From NCBI GenBank assembly GCA_029706075.1, contig JAINUG010000018.1, positions 248,001 through 312,000 on the forward strand: 64,000 bases of DNA, in the 5' to 3' direction. Position numbers and translations under genes: made by a program. This document shows, in pieces, positions 1-11,699 of the stretch. Numbering within the stretch: position 1 is the stretch's first letter; each line of letters opens with the position of its first letter. Under the pieces are notes generated by a model, which saw only the letters and a list, made by a program, of their open reading frames with translations, ran no database searches and was not told where the DNA came from. The stretch comes from Aldrovandia affinis. Taxonomy: Eukaryota > Chordata > Actinopteri > Notacanthiformes > Halosauridae.

Positions 1-1048
1 TCCAAGCTGAAAGTTTTGTTTCTAAGATATACTGGTGAGCCTATTTTTCATGCACTAAAAGGCTTTAATGTTACATCCTAGAGTGGAAAGATGTTTTGAG
101 CATCTTACTTCGTCCTTAAGTCCTATTTTTCCCATAGATATGAGAACATGGAACAGATATATCATGTTTGTACCCTTATAAACACAACTACATAAATAAT
201 AGTAGGAGGCATAGCTGTATTTTTCAGGATGTTTTCTTTCGTAATGATTTCCATCACCACACACTGTGTGTATCAATATGCACACTTTTCAGGATGCTTT
301 CTTTAGTAATGACTTCAATCACCACACACTGTGTATATCAATATGCGCACAAACATAGGCACAACATAGGGGGTATACCTACACTAGTAAAGTAGTACCT
401 GCAATGTTCGATACATTACAAGATTGATATGAGAACACAGAACAGGCTCCAAGGCACTCTTATATCCATTTGATTTCCCCCATTATGTACACTCTGTTAA
501 ATGAATAAACGCTTCTGCATTCTGAAACAGCAGAATTTTGATGGGCTGAGCCTGACATGGCTGCAGTCTCCTGATTTCGTCTTCTCTTCGTTTTAGCACT
601 CTGCAGTTCTCATGTCAGACCTAGTACATTTCATTTTCACAGTTGCTCCTTTTGGTCATTTTAGCTTTGATATTCACTGTAAACTAAGAATTCCAGTTCT
701 GTCTTCTTATAAAGAGTTTCAATAGATTCCCAAAGCTGGTTAAAAAATGCAGCCCCAACATGAATACAGATCTTAGAGCATGCCTTCATTTATTTGATAA
801 ATATGATCATGGGGTTCTCAGTGGCACACTGCGTCTGTACCAAGATGATTAAATATAAGCAATGGAGTGTTTGCATCTTCAGGACTTTTTTCGGGCTGAA
901 AATTTCACTGAATAATTTATGAGTACTGGGTATGTGTGTTCTCATGTCCCTGTAGGTTTCAAAAATACTTGTCTGAGGATCATGGTGCAAAGAAACAATA
1001 TGTCACCAAAAAAATAAAAATAATTGCTTTTCATCAAAGACAGATCTA
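1..1048. other. Intergenic stretch without a recognisable gene
   Basis: Only short, composition-driven open frames occur on either strand and none resembles a known protein. The stretch holds a two-unit tandem duplication at 221-350, annotated separately. A loose repeat of the phrase around 'gatatgagaaca' occurs near 135 and 425, so the tandem unit may have had wider flanks. Nothing else is seen. Confidence 0.6.
221..350. repeat. Two-copy 65-bp tandem repeat
   Basis: Units 221-285 and 286-350 are each 65 bp and start with TTTTCAGGATG. They end in a CA-rich segment containing 'caccacacactgtgt'. They differ at only a few positions. This is a simple local duplication with no coding potential. 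Confidence 0.85.
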
Positions 1049-2570
1049 GGGCCCTATTTTTGTGCCGGCGCTAAGAGGCGTTATGACCTAGCGCTGGTGA
1101 ATTGCCAGTTTCGTCTGCCTCCACCAAGTTTGGCAATTTCGTGGTGCGCAATGAAGGCGTTTGCGTGACTATGGGTTGGGCAGTGCAATAGGGGGTGTGA
1201 CTATGAAAACAGTCGGCGCTATGCAAGTTTGGTGTCAAATAATGAGTTTGCGTTAACGTCCAACTAGACCACCTCTTAACGCAAATGCTGGCGCTCTGTG
1301 CAATTTGGTGACTTTATTGATGCGCACATATGAACATAAGGTTATCTGAAATCACGTGAGAATGTTTTGTAAATATTGTGAATTTCCCCCCATGTTGAGG
1401 CAAATCATTCAATCCATGGGTAACTTGTAAGCGTAATCAATTAACCTAAACACTATTTCACCACAGCTTGTGGTTATTCAATGCACGGACATGAAAGACT
1501 GAAGCCAGCAGGCCATCCATCGCTACCGTTCAGTAAGATACACCTGTTAAATAAATATATGTTTGTATGCACATTGTTTTTCTTATGTGAAAGGGTTTTA
1601 TTCTTTCCATTTGCACTACAGAAAATGGAGTACATAATTGGACGCCGAAGGCGATACCTTGGGTTTGGTAGCCGGTGTTGGCCAGACAGCTATCAGTTTG
1701 GCTGTACCAGTTTCTTCCAGTCTTGTCCAACATGCAAATGAGTTTATTACTTTTCCTACACCCAACAGCCAGCAGAGAACTAAACAGGATTTTTATACGC
1801 AATGTGGATTCCCTCGGGTCTTGGGTGCCATTGACTGCACGCATGTGCAGTTGCGCGCACCATCTAATCACGGTATCATTTATGTGAATTGGAAGGGGGT
1901 CCACTCCATTAATATCCAGGTGGTTTGTGATGCACACTCCAGGGTGATGCATGTAGGCCTACTGCATGACGAACATAAATGAAACAGGCCTAGTTGCAGG
2001 TGTGAGTTTTTTTAATTTATTGATTTCCATTTAACAATTACATTCAATTAGAAGAAAAAAACATAGTTTTTTAAGTTGGAAAGCCTACAAATAAGGAAAA
2101 AAAGAGATGGTAAAATAAAACACTTTCTTTTAACAATGTAGGTCTCAAAATATAAACTCAAATCATGAAAATAACAAATGAATGTGGGCCTTGTTTTCCC
2201 CCTCTGATTCGCGCGCCAACTTTTCCGCACAAGAAAATCACTCTCCTCTTTTGAGAAGTGCTCCTGGCGCAGCCGCGCAAAACTGTCATCCATGTCAGGA
2301 AATTGCCAATTTGCTATAGCGTTGGCACACTGGTATTTAAAGGGATAGAAAATAGGTGTTCTGATTGGCCATTATGAAACCAAACCCCCACCACACCCAC
2401 ATGTATTTTTTCAAAGTTAATCCAACCTCTTTTACAACTGTGTCGGAGGTGCGCTATCGTCCTCAAAGTCATGAAATTACAGAAACTGCGTTAGACACGC
2501 CCTAAAGCGCCACCGTCCTCACTTTGCGTCTGCATTACCGACACCATCCTGATTCACCAAATTAGGGCCC
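1049..2570 (+). mobile_element. PIF/Harbinger-like DNA transposon, defective
   Basis: The ends are inverted: the left begins GGGCCCTATTTTTG and the right, reverse-complemented, begins GGGCCCTAATTTGG. A HARBI1-like transposase fragment lies inside at 1638-1982. The 1.52-kb element is shorter than an autonomous Harbinger and lacks a complete transposase or a visible Myb-like second gene. I could not confirm the 3-bp target-site duplication usual for the superfamily (flanks CTA and AAA). Confidence 0.7.
1638..1982 (+). pseudogene. HARBI1-like (PIF/Harbinger) transposase fragment
   Basis: The 114-residue frame carries a DDE nuclease core: GFPRVLGAIDCTHVQ (first catalytic Asp in GAIDCTHV), followed by YVNWKGVHSINIQVVCDA (second catalytic Asp in VCDA). 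This spacing is characteristic of HARBI1-type DDE_Tnp_4 proteins. The N-terminal helix-turn-helix is absent and the frame stops soon after the second Asp, so the third acidic residue is missing. The Met used here is probably not a natural start. The protein would be catalytically dead and is a remnant of the surrounding transposon. Confidence 0.75.
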
Positions 2571-4616
2571 AAAGTGTGCTCTAGCATCAACCAAAGATCA
2601 GTTATTTTGGCTGTTTTGTAAGATATTTTCCAGTTTATTGAACAGCCGTAAACAGTTCTTAAAATCTATACAGAAATAGCAGGTAGCTTTATGAAAGCTG
2701 ACAGTAAACAATGCTAAGCAGTTTACTCCAATGATTAATATGAAAGCTGTTTCATTTAAATGTATAAAGACATGTCACCATAGGTAACTAAAACAAAGAC
2801 TTGTTTTATGCATTATTTATGCCACTTGACAGTAGATTTTCCAAGCGCATACATTCAGAAACTATTAACAAATCAGTCATTGCTGCTTGGAGTGCAACAA
2901 GCTGGCTTAGCACTGTTGAGCATTAATTCAGGTTCTCTGAATGTGTCACTGCCTTGTACTACCTTAAGCCCCTTAAGCCCCAAATGATTGACCTGAGTGT
3001 CTTCACACCTGACTCCCAGGTAAAGGGAGTGTGGAAAAACAGCAGTTCTTGGCCCTCGAGGACCGTGATTTGAGTAACCCTGCAGTAAACGGATGTTTTC
3101 TCACTACAAAGGCAAGACAATTACAATATTTGGTACATTATTTAGCCAGCCAGTATGCAGCTGATAGCAAGGACTTTCCCAAGCCTGAGGCAGCAAGTGA
3201 AGAAAGGCTTAACTACCATAATTCACTCTCTTCATAAACTACAGAAGTATGTACTTTTTCCTGGCCCAGATTTATTAAATGTTTGCAGGGGTTGTCCCCA
3301 CAAAGCCATCACAGAGCACATCATTGCACTTTAGGATTTTAATGAAACATGCATAATAAAACATATTTGCTTTAATGAAACACCAAGAAGTATGGATGTT
3401 TTCTCACTGAGCCTCCATGCATGCATGGGTTTGCTGTCAGCATTTTGACAGCAGATTCATGCAAGACATAACCTAATGAGATTAATCTAAATATTCAGAA
3501 GCTACTAGATGCATGGCCATTGTCTTGAATGCAACATATTATGTGAATGTAACATAACTAGTTTATGTAATGTATCAGCGGCCTTGAAGTGTCAAGAGTA
3601 ATGTTGTGGGCACTGACTGATGATGTCTGTAACCCCTCCCTACCCTTACTGCCTTGCTAGCCAAGTGCACCGTTTCACAGACGCATGCCTCAGTCACTCA
3701 AATAAGGGTTTAGGGTGTAGGGTGCATGCATCACTCACTCAAATAAGGGTGTAGGGTGCACTGTGTCACTGACACATCTCACTCACTGAAGTAAGGTTGT
3801 AGAGTGCATGCCTCACTCACTCAAATAAGGGTGTAGGGTGCGAGTGCGGCACGTACGACACCTGGTTGGTTGAGACTGCAAGGGTTGGATTTTGTAAAGC
3901 TGGTAGATCTGCCTGCCAACTGAATTCACAATCTCCCTCATGCTTTTTAAAAGAAGCTTATTGATTTCACAAGTCAAAAAGCACACATGGGGTATGTTTT
4001 CCTTAAATAGTCACAATAAATGCTTTTGTGAACTCAGCATTTGTGTTGGAACTCCTGTCAACACTTGATTATTATGGATCATTGAACCTGCCGTGTGAAT
4101 GATGGAGGAAAGTAAGCACGTACCCTGCCAGGGTACAAAACTCACTCAAGTCCCTTGACCAAAAATGGACTGAGTGATTTTTGGAAAAACACTCTACAAT
4201 TGGTGATTACGGATTAGGGAGAAAAAAAAGAGGGGAAATTGTTGCGAAAAAAGGTTTAAAACAAGAGTGTCACGTATAAAAGATGCAGCTTAAATGTAAC
4301 TATTTGTGAATAGTTCCTGGTTACACCTGCAGTAATTGTAATCACGTCAGATAAAGTGACCGCAGTTACACAGCCGTGTCAAGGTTTTATTAGGGCCCGT
4401 GCAGGACAGCAGTGGTGAAGCCAGGAATCAATTTTGTTTGGGGGGCAGGGGGGTTCAGACAATATTTACATTGTGATGACGAGGGAGGGGGGGGGGGTGG
4501 TTTGCACCAACAAAGGTTAGGGGGGATAGGGGTGCAAGAAGAATAGAGTTGCCCAAGGAGGGAGGGTTTCAGGGCCGGGGTAACCTGCACCTGTTCAGTC
4601 CTTCTGCCAGCGGTTC
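2571..4616. other. Gene-poor stretch with a degenerate tandem repeat
   Basis: No coding region is supported. A short frame at 3031-3237 has no recognisable motif and starts within a widespread fish repeat phrase ('ggccctcgagg'). A degenerate tandem repeat occupies about 3685-3845. G-rich runs occur at 4435-4500 next to 'gggcccgtgcagg', which resembles the end of the hAT MITE at 25498, so an old fragment of that family is possible. Confidence 0.5.
3685..3845. repeat. Degenerate tandem repeat (about 40-55 bp unit)
   Basis: Four imperfect units repeat the pattern 'cactcactcaaataaggg' followed by 'tgtagggtgca'. Unit lengths vary because of small deletions. It looks like a decaying minisatellite. 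Confidence 0.7.
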
Positions 4617-5106
4617 TGTCAGGATTGTGGAACAGAGTGCGGGTGAGAGAGAGAGAGAGATCCAAAATGCGTAGATGCATTAAGAATAGCCTATTTATTT
4701 ATCTTAACGCTGGCAGGAAACGAAAGTAAAACCCGTGTCGCGAAAACACGTAGTAGAACTAACAAAACAAACCAAAATAACCAACGAACAGGAACAAACA
4801 AATCTAGCTAATTGAAACTCCAAAACGTATTCCAAAAACACGGAATAAACAAAACACTGGAAATCTAAGAAAACAAACAAGAACACGAATAAACAATTTC
4901 ACGAGATGCAAGCAACACTAGGCAATAGTGGTTTCGACAAAGCAAGCAATATAATGTCCGAGAAAGGAACAGAGAAATTCAGCTGGTTAAATATCCTCCT
5001 GTAAATGATCACAGCTGTCTGTAATGACCTTGATTAGCTAGGTGCATTCTTGGCGTGTCTTACACTTCTTCTGATTGGCGCTTGGGGGATATGCCGAGTC
5101 GTGACA
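4617..5106 (-). mobile_element. Solo LTR (490 bp) with 5-bp target duplication
   Basis: On + the block starts TGTCAGGATTG and ends CGAGTCGTGACA, the TG...CA termini of an LTR. It is flanked by the direct repeat GGTTC (4612-4616 and 5107-5111). Reading it on -, a TATA-like GATATTTAACC lies upstream of an AATAAA cluster near + 4690-4700, which argues for minus orientation. No internal retroviral-type coding sequence is present, so this is a solo LTR left by LTR-LTR recombination. Confidence 0.8.
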
Positions 5107-5111
5107 GGTTC

Positions 5112-6492
5112 AGCCAGTGCAAGCTGCACCTCACATTCTGCAGAACGATTGGGCATTTCCAACACTCCTCAGTAGCAAATATATCCTTAAAATGTTTCCT
5201 GTGAAAAGAAAATATATAGCCTACAGTAAGTGTGATCTGGACCTATTTACAATGTCACCAGAAAATTGGTATATATTTTATTTCATTACATTTATTGGAC
5301 AGAGTCAATGCACAATAATCTACATTTCTGCAGTGTCTATGCAAGAGTGCCTGAATAAACTAAAGGGCGATTAAGTTAAAGTTTGGTGGTGCTAAAAAAA
5401 CCATGAAAACATTGCCAACATTAACGTGTTGTTATTCACCTCAGTGTAATGTTGTAAAAAGATGCAATAACATTTTTTTTAGCTGGGTTGCTACTCAAAA
5501 GAAAAAACACCATAGCAATCATGCTAAATGCCTCTAATTGTAGCTTTGAAAAGCTGCCACTTTCAAATTTGGTGCACATGCATTTTGAATTCATGCCCTG
5601 TCTAAAGGAATTTGTAGTCTATTCATAGCTACTGAGTTGGGACACTTGTGTGTGGAGAGTTACAATTCACCATTTAAATTGTTCCTGAGCGATAGGGGTA
5701 TGACAGCCTATTTTTAACAAGGCCACAGTATTTCATGCAGCAGCTGACTCATATCATCATTTCAGATCAAATGACTAAATGAGTATGACACTGACACGAT
5801 TACCAAAATTCTCATTTAGACAACATTTAGTTTGTTCATGTGCCAGCATATTTTTAAAAATAGATTAGCATTTCTCAAGGTCAATTTTGGGTAGGATATT
5901 TTAAAATAATATTTAGCCTACCCATAAAAGCTATGAATGGTTTTTCATTATAACTCAATAACAACTTGTTCTGTTTGTCATGGAGCCTTTTCTTCCCAAT
6001 GTGATTGTCCTCGGTTTGATTCAAGAGAATTCCTCTAGGTTATATCCTCAGTAACAAACAGTGGCTTGTTCATGATGTGCGCAATGAGGTTAGAAGGGGA
6101 GAGTCACTGGTATGTATGCGGTTAAGCTTTCTCAAAGTATTAAGGTTGTATATAATAAAATGATGTTAGGATTATCACATGGTTTTTAAATAGGTCAATT
6201 TTTGCATTTACTGTTCAGTCTGCTGAGTGGCTTTGCAGAGGGAAAGTTATGGCTTGAATAAGTTTGAGGACAAATTTCCAAAACTTTCAGAGGTTTGAGG
6301 TCCACTGTCTGTTGGCCCAAATGTGCAGCTTTTGTCTTTTTGTCCTTTTAAAGCTTTTTTCCCCTCCAAGCTGCTATGGTACAGTTACATTCATATGTGG
6401 GAGTATGGCAAAGCTTTCTTTATAATTCCCTCAGCATATGATAGCATGTGAGAGAGGGAGGATTTCAGTCAGCAGGGCTCCCCCAATCTCAT
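5112..6492. other. AT-rich intergenic stretch, nothing recognisable
   Basis: No coding region, RNA gene or clear element end was recognised. A frame at 5117-5374 lacks any motif and is rejected. Confidence 0.5.
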
Positions 6493-6690
6493 TTTACATT
6501 TACATTGACATTTTTGGCATTTAGCAGATGCTCTTATCCAGAGCGACTTACAAGATGTGCATTTATACATGGTAAGATCAATCATTGTTTGTGCACGATA
6601 TCAGTGTAGTAACACTACAATAGACATAATTGTTGGCAGCTGCATACCGTGCCTGTAACAGGATAAAAAAAGTATTCATTATCCAAGGAT
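6493..6690 (-). mobile_element. L2-type LINE 3' tail fragment
   Basis: It contains the reverse complement of the conserved fish L2 3' end: 'gcatttagcagatgctctt' followed by 'atccagagcgacttacaag'. It matches the tails of the L2 copies at 30601 and 34943 and is truncated before any coding sequence. It lies immediately before a second L2 tail at 6727. Confidence 0.75.
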
Positions 6691-6726
6691 AAAAAAAAGG
6701 AAAAAAAGCAGCAGCTGGAAAACACA

Positions 6727-7830
6727 CATTACATTACATTACAGGCATTTGTCAGACGCTCTTATCCAGAGCGACGTACAACAAAGTGTTAACCGTAGTC
6801 AAGAACAGTTTAGCTGAAAGCCACCCTAGTGGGAAGTACAATTCCTGGGTGCTAGGAGCAACCACATAGTTAAACTAGGACCGTGTAGGTAAATCTGTAG
6901 CCACAATTCAGAGGTAGCAATAAAGCACTCAATGCAGGAAATAATGCCTAAGCCTAATACAATACATAAACAAGTAGACGTGTAAACTAAGCAACTATGT
7001 CCCTAAGTTAACAAAAACCGGACTACGGGGAGAGGTGCACCCTGAAGAGGTGAGTCTTCAGTCGTCGCTTGAAGGTGGCCAGGGTCTCAGCTGTTCTGAC
7101 TTCCACAGGAAGGTCATTCCACCATCGTGGAGCCAAAACCGACAGGAGACGTGACCGGGAAGCGCAGGTGCGGAGGGGGGGAGGTGCTAGGCATCCTGGG
7201 GTAGCAGAACGGAGACGTCTGGCAGGTGTGTAGGGTTTGAAGATCTTGAGGAGGTACGTTGGGGCTGATCCCTTGACTGCCTGGTATGCTAGGACCAATG
7301 TCTTGAATTTGATGCGAGCTATAACAGGCAGCCAGTGGAGGGTAGTGAGCAGGGGGGTGACATGGGAGTGTCTAGGAATGTTGTAGACCAGACGGGCTGC
7401 AGCGTTCTGGATGAGTTGCAGGGGTCTGATGGCAGATGCGGGAAGGCCAGCCAGGAGCGAGTTGCAGTAGTCCAAGCGGGACAGTACCATTGCTTGGACC
7501 AGGAGCTGGGTAGAGTACGTGGTAAGGAAGGGACGGATCCTCCTGATGTTATACAGGAAGAATCTGCACGCCCGGCTTACCACTGCAATGTTCATTGATA
7601 GGGACAGCCTGTTGTCCATCACCACACCGAGATTCTTCGCGCAGGGTGATGATGTCACCAGGGTGTCACCTAGAGAAATTGAGAAATCAAGGTGGGGAGA
7701 GTTTAGGGCAGGAATGAAGATTAGTTCTGTTTTACCTGGGTTGAGCTTTAGGTGGTGACTGTCCATCCAGCTCTGAATGTCCCCCACACATGCTAGTCGG
7801 CTATCTCCTGAAGGTTGTCAAATACGAGGC
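6727..7830 (-). mobile_element. 5'-truncated L2 LINE with reverse-transcriptase C-terminus
   Basis: The minus strand encodes a 254-residue frame (7023-7787) from the RT palm/thumb end of an L2/CR1-clade LINE. Visible blocks are HHLKLNPGKTEL, the SRACRFFLYNIRRIRPFL block, LSRLDYCNSLLAGLP and FKRRLKTHLFRVHL. The catalytic (F/Y)ADD box lies upstream of the truncation and is absent. The 3' tail holds the L2 hallmark 'cgctcttatccagagcgac' and a (TAATG)-type end near 6727. It belongs to a different L2 subfamily from the copies at 30.6, 34.9 and 55 kb, judged by peptide differences. Confidence 0.85.
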
Positions 7831-7917
7831 ATTCCAAATTCTGTAAAAGTAAATATGGGAGGAAAACTAATAGGGCAAAATATAAGAATGATGAGAAAAT
7901 AGAACTAATATTCTTTT

Positions 7918-8057
7918 TTTCCTTATTCTAGGAATTTCCATCAGTAGGATTTATTTGTAGTCTTTCTAGGTCACCAGAAAAATCTGAAATCAGTCACAGA
8001 CAGAACTCTGCAGCACTGCGAAGACCAATCTGACGAGCTCTTTACCTCCGCTCTACC
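7918..8057 (+). promoter_or_regulatory. mc2r: mc2r intron acceptor and 5'UTR
   Basis: A T-rich tract at 7911-7930 ends TTCCTTATTCTAG at 7931, a good splice-acceptor profile. About 126 bp of putative 5'UTR follows before the mc2r ATG. Mammalian MC2R also has non-coding 5' exon(s) upstream of its coding exon. The segment is repeated at 9851-9989 ahead of a partial mc2r copy. The upstream non-coding exon was not identified. Confidence 0.6.
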
Positions 8058-8966
8058 ATGAACAACACTACGGCCCCATCCGCCAACCAGACAGACTGCG
8101 AGGAGGTGCGGATCCCCAGCGAGGTCTTCTTTGCCATTGCCGTGGTGAGCCTGTGCGAGAACCTGCTTGTGGTGGTGGCAGTGATCCGGAACAGGAACCT
8201 GCACTCCCCCATGTACTGTTTCATCTGCAGCTTGGCCCTCTTCAACACCATCTCCAGCTTCTCCAAGACCTTGGAGAACATCATGCTGGTCTTCTCTGCT
8301 GCAGGACACCTGGACTCCCGGAGCATCTCCGTTCGCCAGGTGGACGACATTATGGACACCCTACTCTGCATGTCCTTCCTGGGCTCCATCTTCAGCTTCC
8401 TGGCCATCGCTGTGGACCGCTACATCACCATCTTCCACGCCCTTCGTTACCACAACATCATGACCATGAGGCGCGCGGCATGCATGCTGGCCATGATCTG
8501 GGGGCTTTGTGGCAGCAGCAGCGTGGTGATGATCATGTTCTTTAATGCCGTCATCATTAAGACCTGCTTCATTGTGCTCTTCCTGGCCTGCCTGGTCCTG
8601 AACCTGTTCCTCTATGTCCACATGTTCCTGTTGGCACGGCAACACACCAGGAAAATCGCCTCCCTACCCGGAAACTCACAGCGGCAATGGAGCAACATGA
8701 GAGGTGCCCTGACCCTCACCATCCTCTTTGGGGTTTTTGTGGCCTGCTGGTCCCCATTTTTTCTCCACCTGGTGATCATCATGGTTTGCCCCCTGAACCC
8801 CTACTGTGAGTGCTATCGGTCCCTGTGGCAGGTGCACCTGATCCTGCTGATGAGTCACGCTGTAATCGATCCAGCTATTTATGCCTTCCGGAGCGCGGAG
8901 CTGAGGAGCACCTTCAGAAGAATGTTCTTCTGCTCCGACCCAAGGGTATGCACTTGCTTTGTCTGA
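8058..8966 (+). CDS. mc2r: Melanocortin 2 receptor (ACTH receptor)
   Basis: This is a 302-residue, intronless class A GPCR; human MC2R is 297. The family is a Gs-coupled ACTH receptor on the cell surface that needs the accessory protein MRAP. The N-terminus has overlapping N-glycosylation sequons (NNTT, NQT). Seven hydrophobic segments follow, starting near residues 23, 52, 99, 141, 168, 217 and 257. MCR hallmarks are PMY (51-53), DRYITIFHALRYH (120-132), a very short second extracellular loop, CWSPFF (230-235) and DPAIYAF (271-277). NPYCECYRSLWQVH in the third extracellular loop favours MC2R over other MCRs. The TM2 position that is Asp in most class A receptors is Asn (SLALFN, 58-63), possibly a teleost MC2R trait. 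The start has a good context (TCTACCATGA). The frame is undamaged. Confidence 0.95.
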   Translation: MNNTTAPSANQTDCEEVRIPSEVFFAIAVVSLCENLLVVVAVIRNRNLHSPMYCFICSLALFNTISSFSKTLENIMLVFSAAGHLDSRSISVRQVDDIMDTLLCMSFLGSIFSFLAIAVDRYITIFHALRYHNIMTMRRAACMLAMIWGLCGSSSVVMIMFFNAVIIKTCFIVLFLACLVLNLFLYVHMFLLARQHTRKIASLPGNSQRQWSNMRGALTLTILFGVFVACWSPFFLHLVIIMVCPLNPYCECYRSLWQVHLILLMSHAVIDPAIYAFRSAELRSTFRRMFFCSDPRVCTCFV

Positions 8967-9850
8967 ATATAGGCATTTTTATGCAACCTCAACTCAATCT
9001 CACTCTAACCATTTACACTCTCAAAAAAAGTACCATGTTGTACCCATTAAGGTACAAATGCTTGTCACTGTGGCAGCACCCCTGTAAGGAACTGAATTGT
9101 ACCTTTAGTCAGAAGAACACAATTGTACCCTTGCCAGAAAAATATCCAGTGGCCCGCATTTAGGACTAGTCCACCAGGTGGTAAAACTAGTTAGACAAGG
9201 TGATATGGCCAAGACAGCACTTGCTTATTTTCTTCAAAAGAACATTTAAAAAAATGTTTTAAAACTTTTACTCTTGGACATGGCTCTGAATCTAATATAA
9301 GTAAAGCCAAACAAATATATTTAAACGAGTACTCCCATGGTTTTAAATTAAGCTGCTTTCTCTTGTAAATAATGTTTTATATCATTGAAGTCCATCAATA
9401 AACATATTTTAGGTCTATTTTCACATGGGAAATGTACCATCCTACTGGATGGGTGTGGTGAAGGTCTTCATTCCCCCAGCAGCCACCCCTACCTACCCAT
9501 ACCAACACGGCTACTACAGGCTAACACGGGAGCGGGTATACATGCATTCCCTTTGAAAAGTAAATTAATTTGCATCAGTATCGGCCCCAAAATTATAATG
9601 TGTAGTTAAGGGTATTACCATTTTTTAGAGGCTAAACAACCTTCAATTTTACTTATCAAGACAATAGCCAATATCAGTTTATAAAAAACGAGATTGCGGA
9701 AATAATGAACACAAACTCATAGCTGTCTTATTCCAGGACATCACACTCTGTGGAAATATAGCCCAGCTATGTTTTCAAAATTAACTGTAATTCTTAGATC
9801 ACGTTAAGGTCATTTTACATGGTTTTTCACATGGTTAACTAACCTTTGCT
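8967..9850. other. mc2r 3' flank with dispersed repeat
   Basis: This stretch probably holds the mc2r 3'UTR. At about 9020-9140 there is a palindrome-like segment with repeated 'ttgtaccc' and 'aaggtaca' motifs, resembling a short dispersed fish element. No other coding region is seen. Confidence 0.45.
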
Positions 9851-10088
9851 TTTCCTTATTCTAGGAATTTTCATCAGTAGGATTCCTTTGTAGTCTTTCT
9901 AGGTCACCAGAAAAATCTGAAATCACACAGACAGAACCCAGAGAGCACTGCGAAGACCAATCAGACAAGCTCTTTACCTCCGCTCTACCATGAACAATAC
10001 TACGGCCCCATCCGCCAACCAGACAGATTGCCAGGAGGTGCGGATCCCCAGCGAGGTCTTCTTTGCCGTTGCCTTTAAATATTTGTGA
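9851..10088 (+). pseudogene. Partial duplicate of the mc2r 5' end
   Basis: Bases 9851-10073 repeat 7918-8141 nearly exactly, in direct orientation: splice acceptor, 5'UTR, ATG (9990) and 28 codons. The copied protein start differs by Glu15 to Gln and Ile27 to Val, ending ...EVFFAVA. Homology then stops abruptly and the frame reads four more codons to TGA at 10086-10088. No transmembrane segment is completed, so it cannot make a receptor. No target duplication or poly-A is visible, so a local DNA duplication is more likely than retrocopying. It could act as an alternative acceptor/5' exon. Confidence 0.9.
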
Positions 10089-10119
10089 TTATGCAGGGGT
10101 TACACTCATCGTGAACTGT

Positions 10120-10480
10120 CTCTCCAGTGTTTTTAGTTCAAAACTATTTTCGTGATATTATCAACAGAAAGATAATATGTTATTACTTTTAAAAAGTGGT
10201 GGGAACAAATCGGGCCTTTAAAAAAGTGATGGGGACATGACAGCACTGTCGCCTCACAGCAAGTGTTTTTAGTTCAAGTTTGCATGTTTTTCATGATATT
10301 ATCAACAGTCCAAAGATAATATGAGAGTTACTTTTAAAAAGTGGTGTGGAACAATGGTGTGGTGCCTGTGATGGATTGGCGAAAAGGGTGATGGGGACAT
10401 GCTGGGATAGGCTCCAGCACCCCCGCACCCTGACCAGGAATAAGCGGCTTAGACAATGGATGGATGGATGGATGGGGACA
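10120..10480. repeat. Dispersed repeat pair and LINE-like (GATG)n tail
   Basis: A block beginning 'gtgtttttagttcaa' and running to 'acttttaaaaagtggtg' occurs at about 10121-10200 and again at 10264-10345. A third copy lies at 32270-32350. Next, 10370-10478 reads 'gggataggctccagcaccc' to 'taagcggcttagacaatgg' and ends in a GATG repeat, the usual 3' end of a fish RTE/L2-like retroelement. Confidence 0.6.
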
Positions 10481-11690
10481 TGACCCATCACCCTCGGTGC
10501 AGTCTACACCCAGCTTTCTACAGAATGGCTTTGTATTTCTTGGTGATTACCTTGCCCTCTAACGGGTTGAGTGGACCTAAATCATGTCAGGAAAATGCAC
10601 CCCACACCATAACAGAGCTGAACCCTTCATTTACTTGTTTTTCCTTTATTTTAGCTGTTACCTGCATATACAATACTATATAACCAATGTATTCTCCAGC
10701 CTGTCACCCCATTGCATCAGAGCTAAGATTAAAACATGTGCTTTACTGAACATTTTGTCTTTATTTTATTCTAAGTTTACAGGACATTTGGCAAATGCCT
10801 GTTTCAGGGTCACTGTGGAAATGAGTTGGAAGCACCGATTGTTACAGAACAGTGAATTGATACATGTTTCTTAGTAAAATCATATGTTCAAATAGCACAA
10901 ATCATTCATAAACAGTACAGCCAGACAAGAATTACCCAAATTGACTGAGGATAATTCACCTAGCTCAGACAGGATTTCTTGGTAACAAAATATATTGTTG
11001 AATTGAGTGTATTAGTATTGAAATTACAACATGGGTTTGCAAGTGCTAAAATTATGATTAAATCGAATCATTCTTTACCATTCTACTTCCCACTGAATGG
11101 GATACAGATTACTTTTCAGTGCATCCCATATTTTCGTTCAAGTAATATGGCTCTGTGTTTTTCCTCTTGTTATCTCATCTCATTAAGTGCAGAAAATGGT
11201 CACGGGATGTGTGTAGAGTGAGAGTAAGAGTGAGAGTGAGAGAGAGACAAGATCAAGACAAGACATGCTTCACATTAGCTTCTGTGCTTGATAAACTGTG
11301 CTTGATAAACTATTTTATTTTCATTTGAATTCAAATTAGATTTAAATATATATGAAACTTTATAAATTAGCAGAAACAATTTTAACAATCAACATTGTTA
11401 AAAATCAGAAGCAATACAATGGCTAACTACTAACTGGAAATAAAATGAATATTAGTAGACAGCAATTAGTATTAAACTGTTAAAGACCAGGAAGAGGATC
11501 AAAAAAAGACCAATTAATAGCGGATAAGGAAAAGACAAACTCAGCAGTGAGTAGAACATTTCATACACATTTTTGATTAGGTAATCTGTCATAAGTAGCA
11601 AGCACAGGTAGTTAGCCAAGTTAGCCAAGTTCTGTGACAGTTAGAGGGAGGTGAAAGTGACAGTTGAACTGCCATTTCAAATTCTCAAAA
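10481..11690. other. AT-rich intergenic stretch
   Basis: No coding region is supported. A GAGAGT/GAGAGA simple-repeat tract lies at 11220-11245. The short open frames here are unconserved and low in complexity. Confidence 0.45.
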
Positions 11691-11699
11691 CGTCACCAT

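Noticed and set aside
3031..3237. 68-residue + frame
   Set aside because: Starts in a dispersed repeat phrase, has no recognised motif and no splice or regulatory context.
8042..8858. Antisense and alternate-frame ORFs over mc2r
   Set aside because: GC-rich shadow frames of the receptor; His/Gln-rich products without homology.
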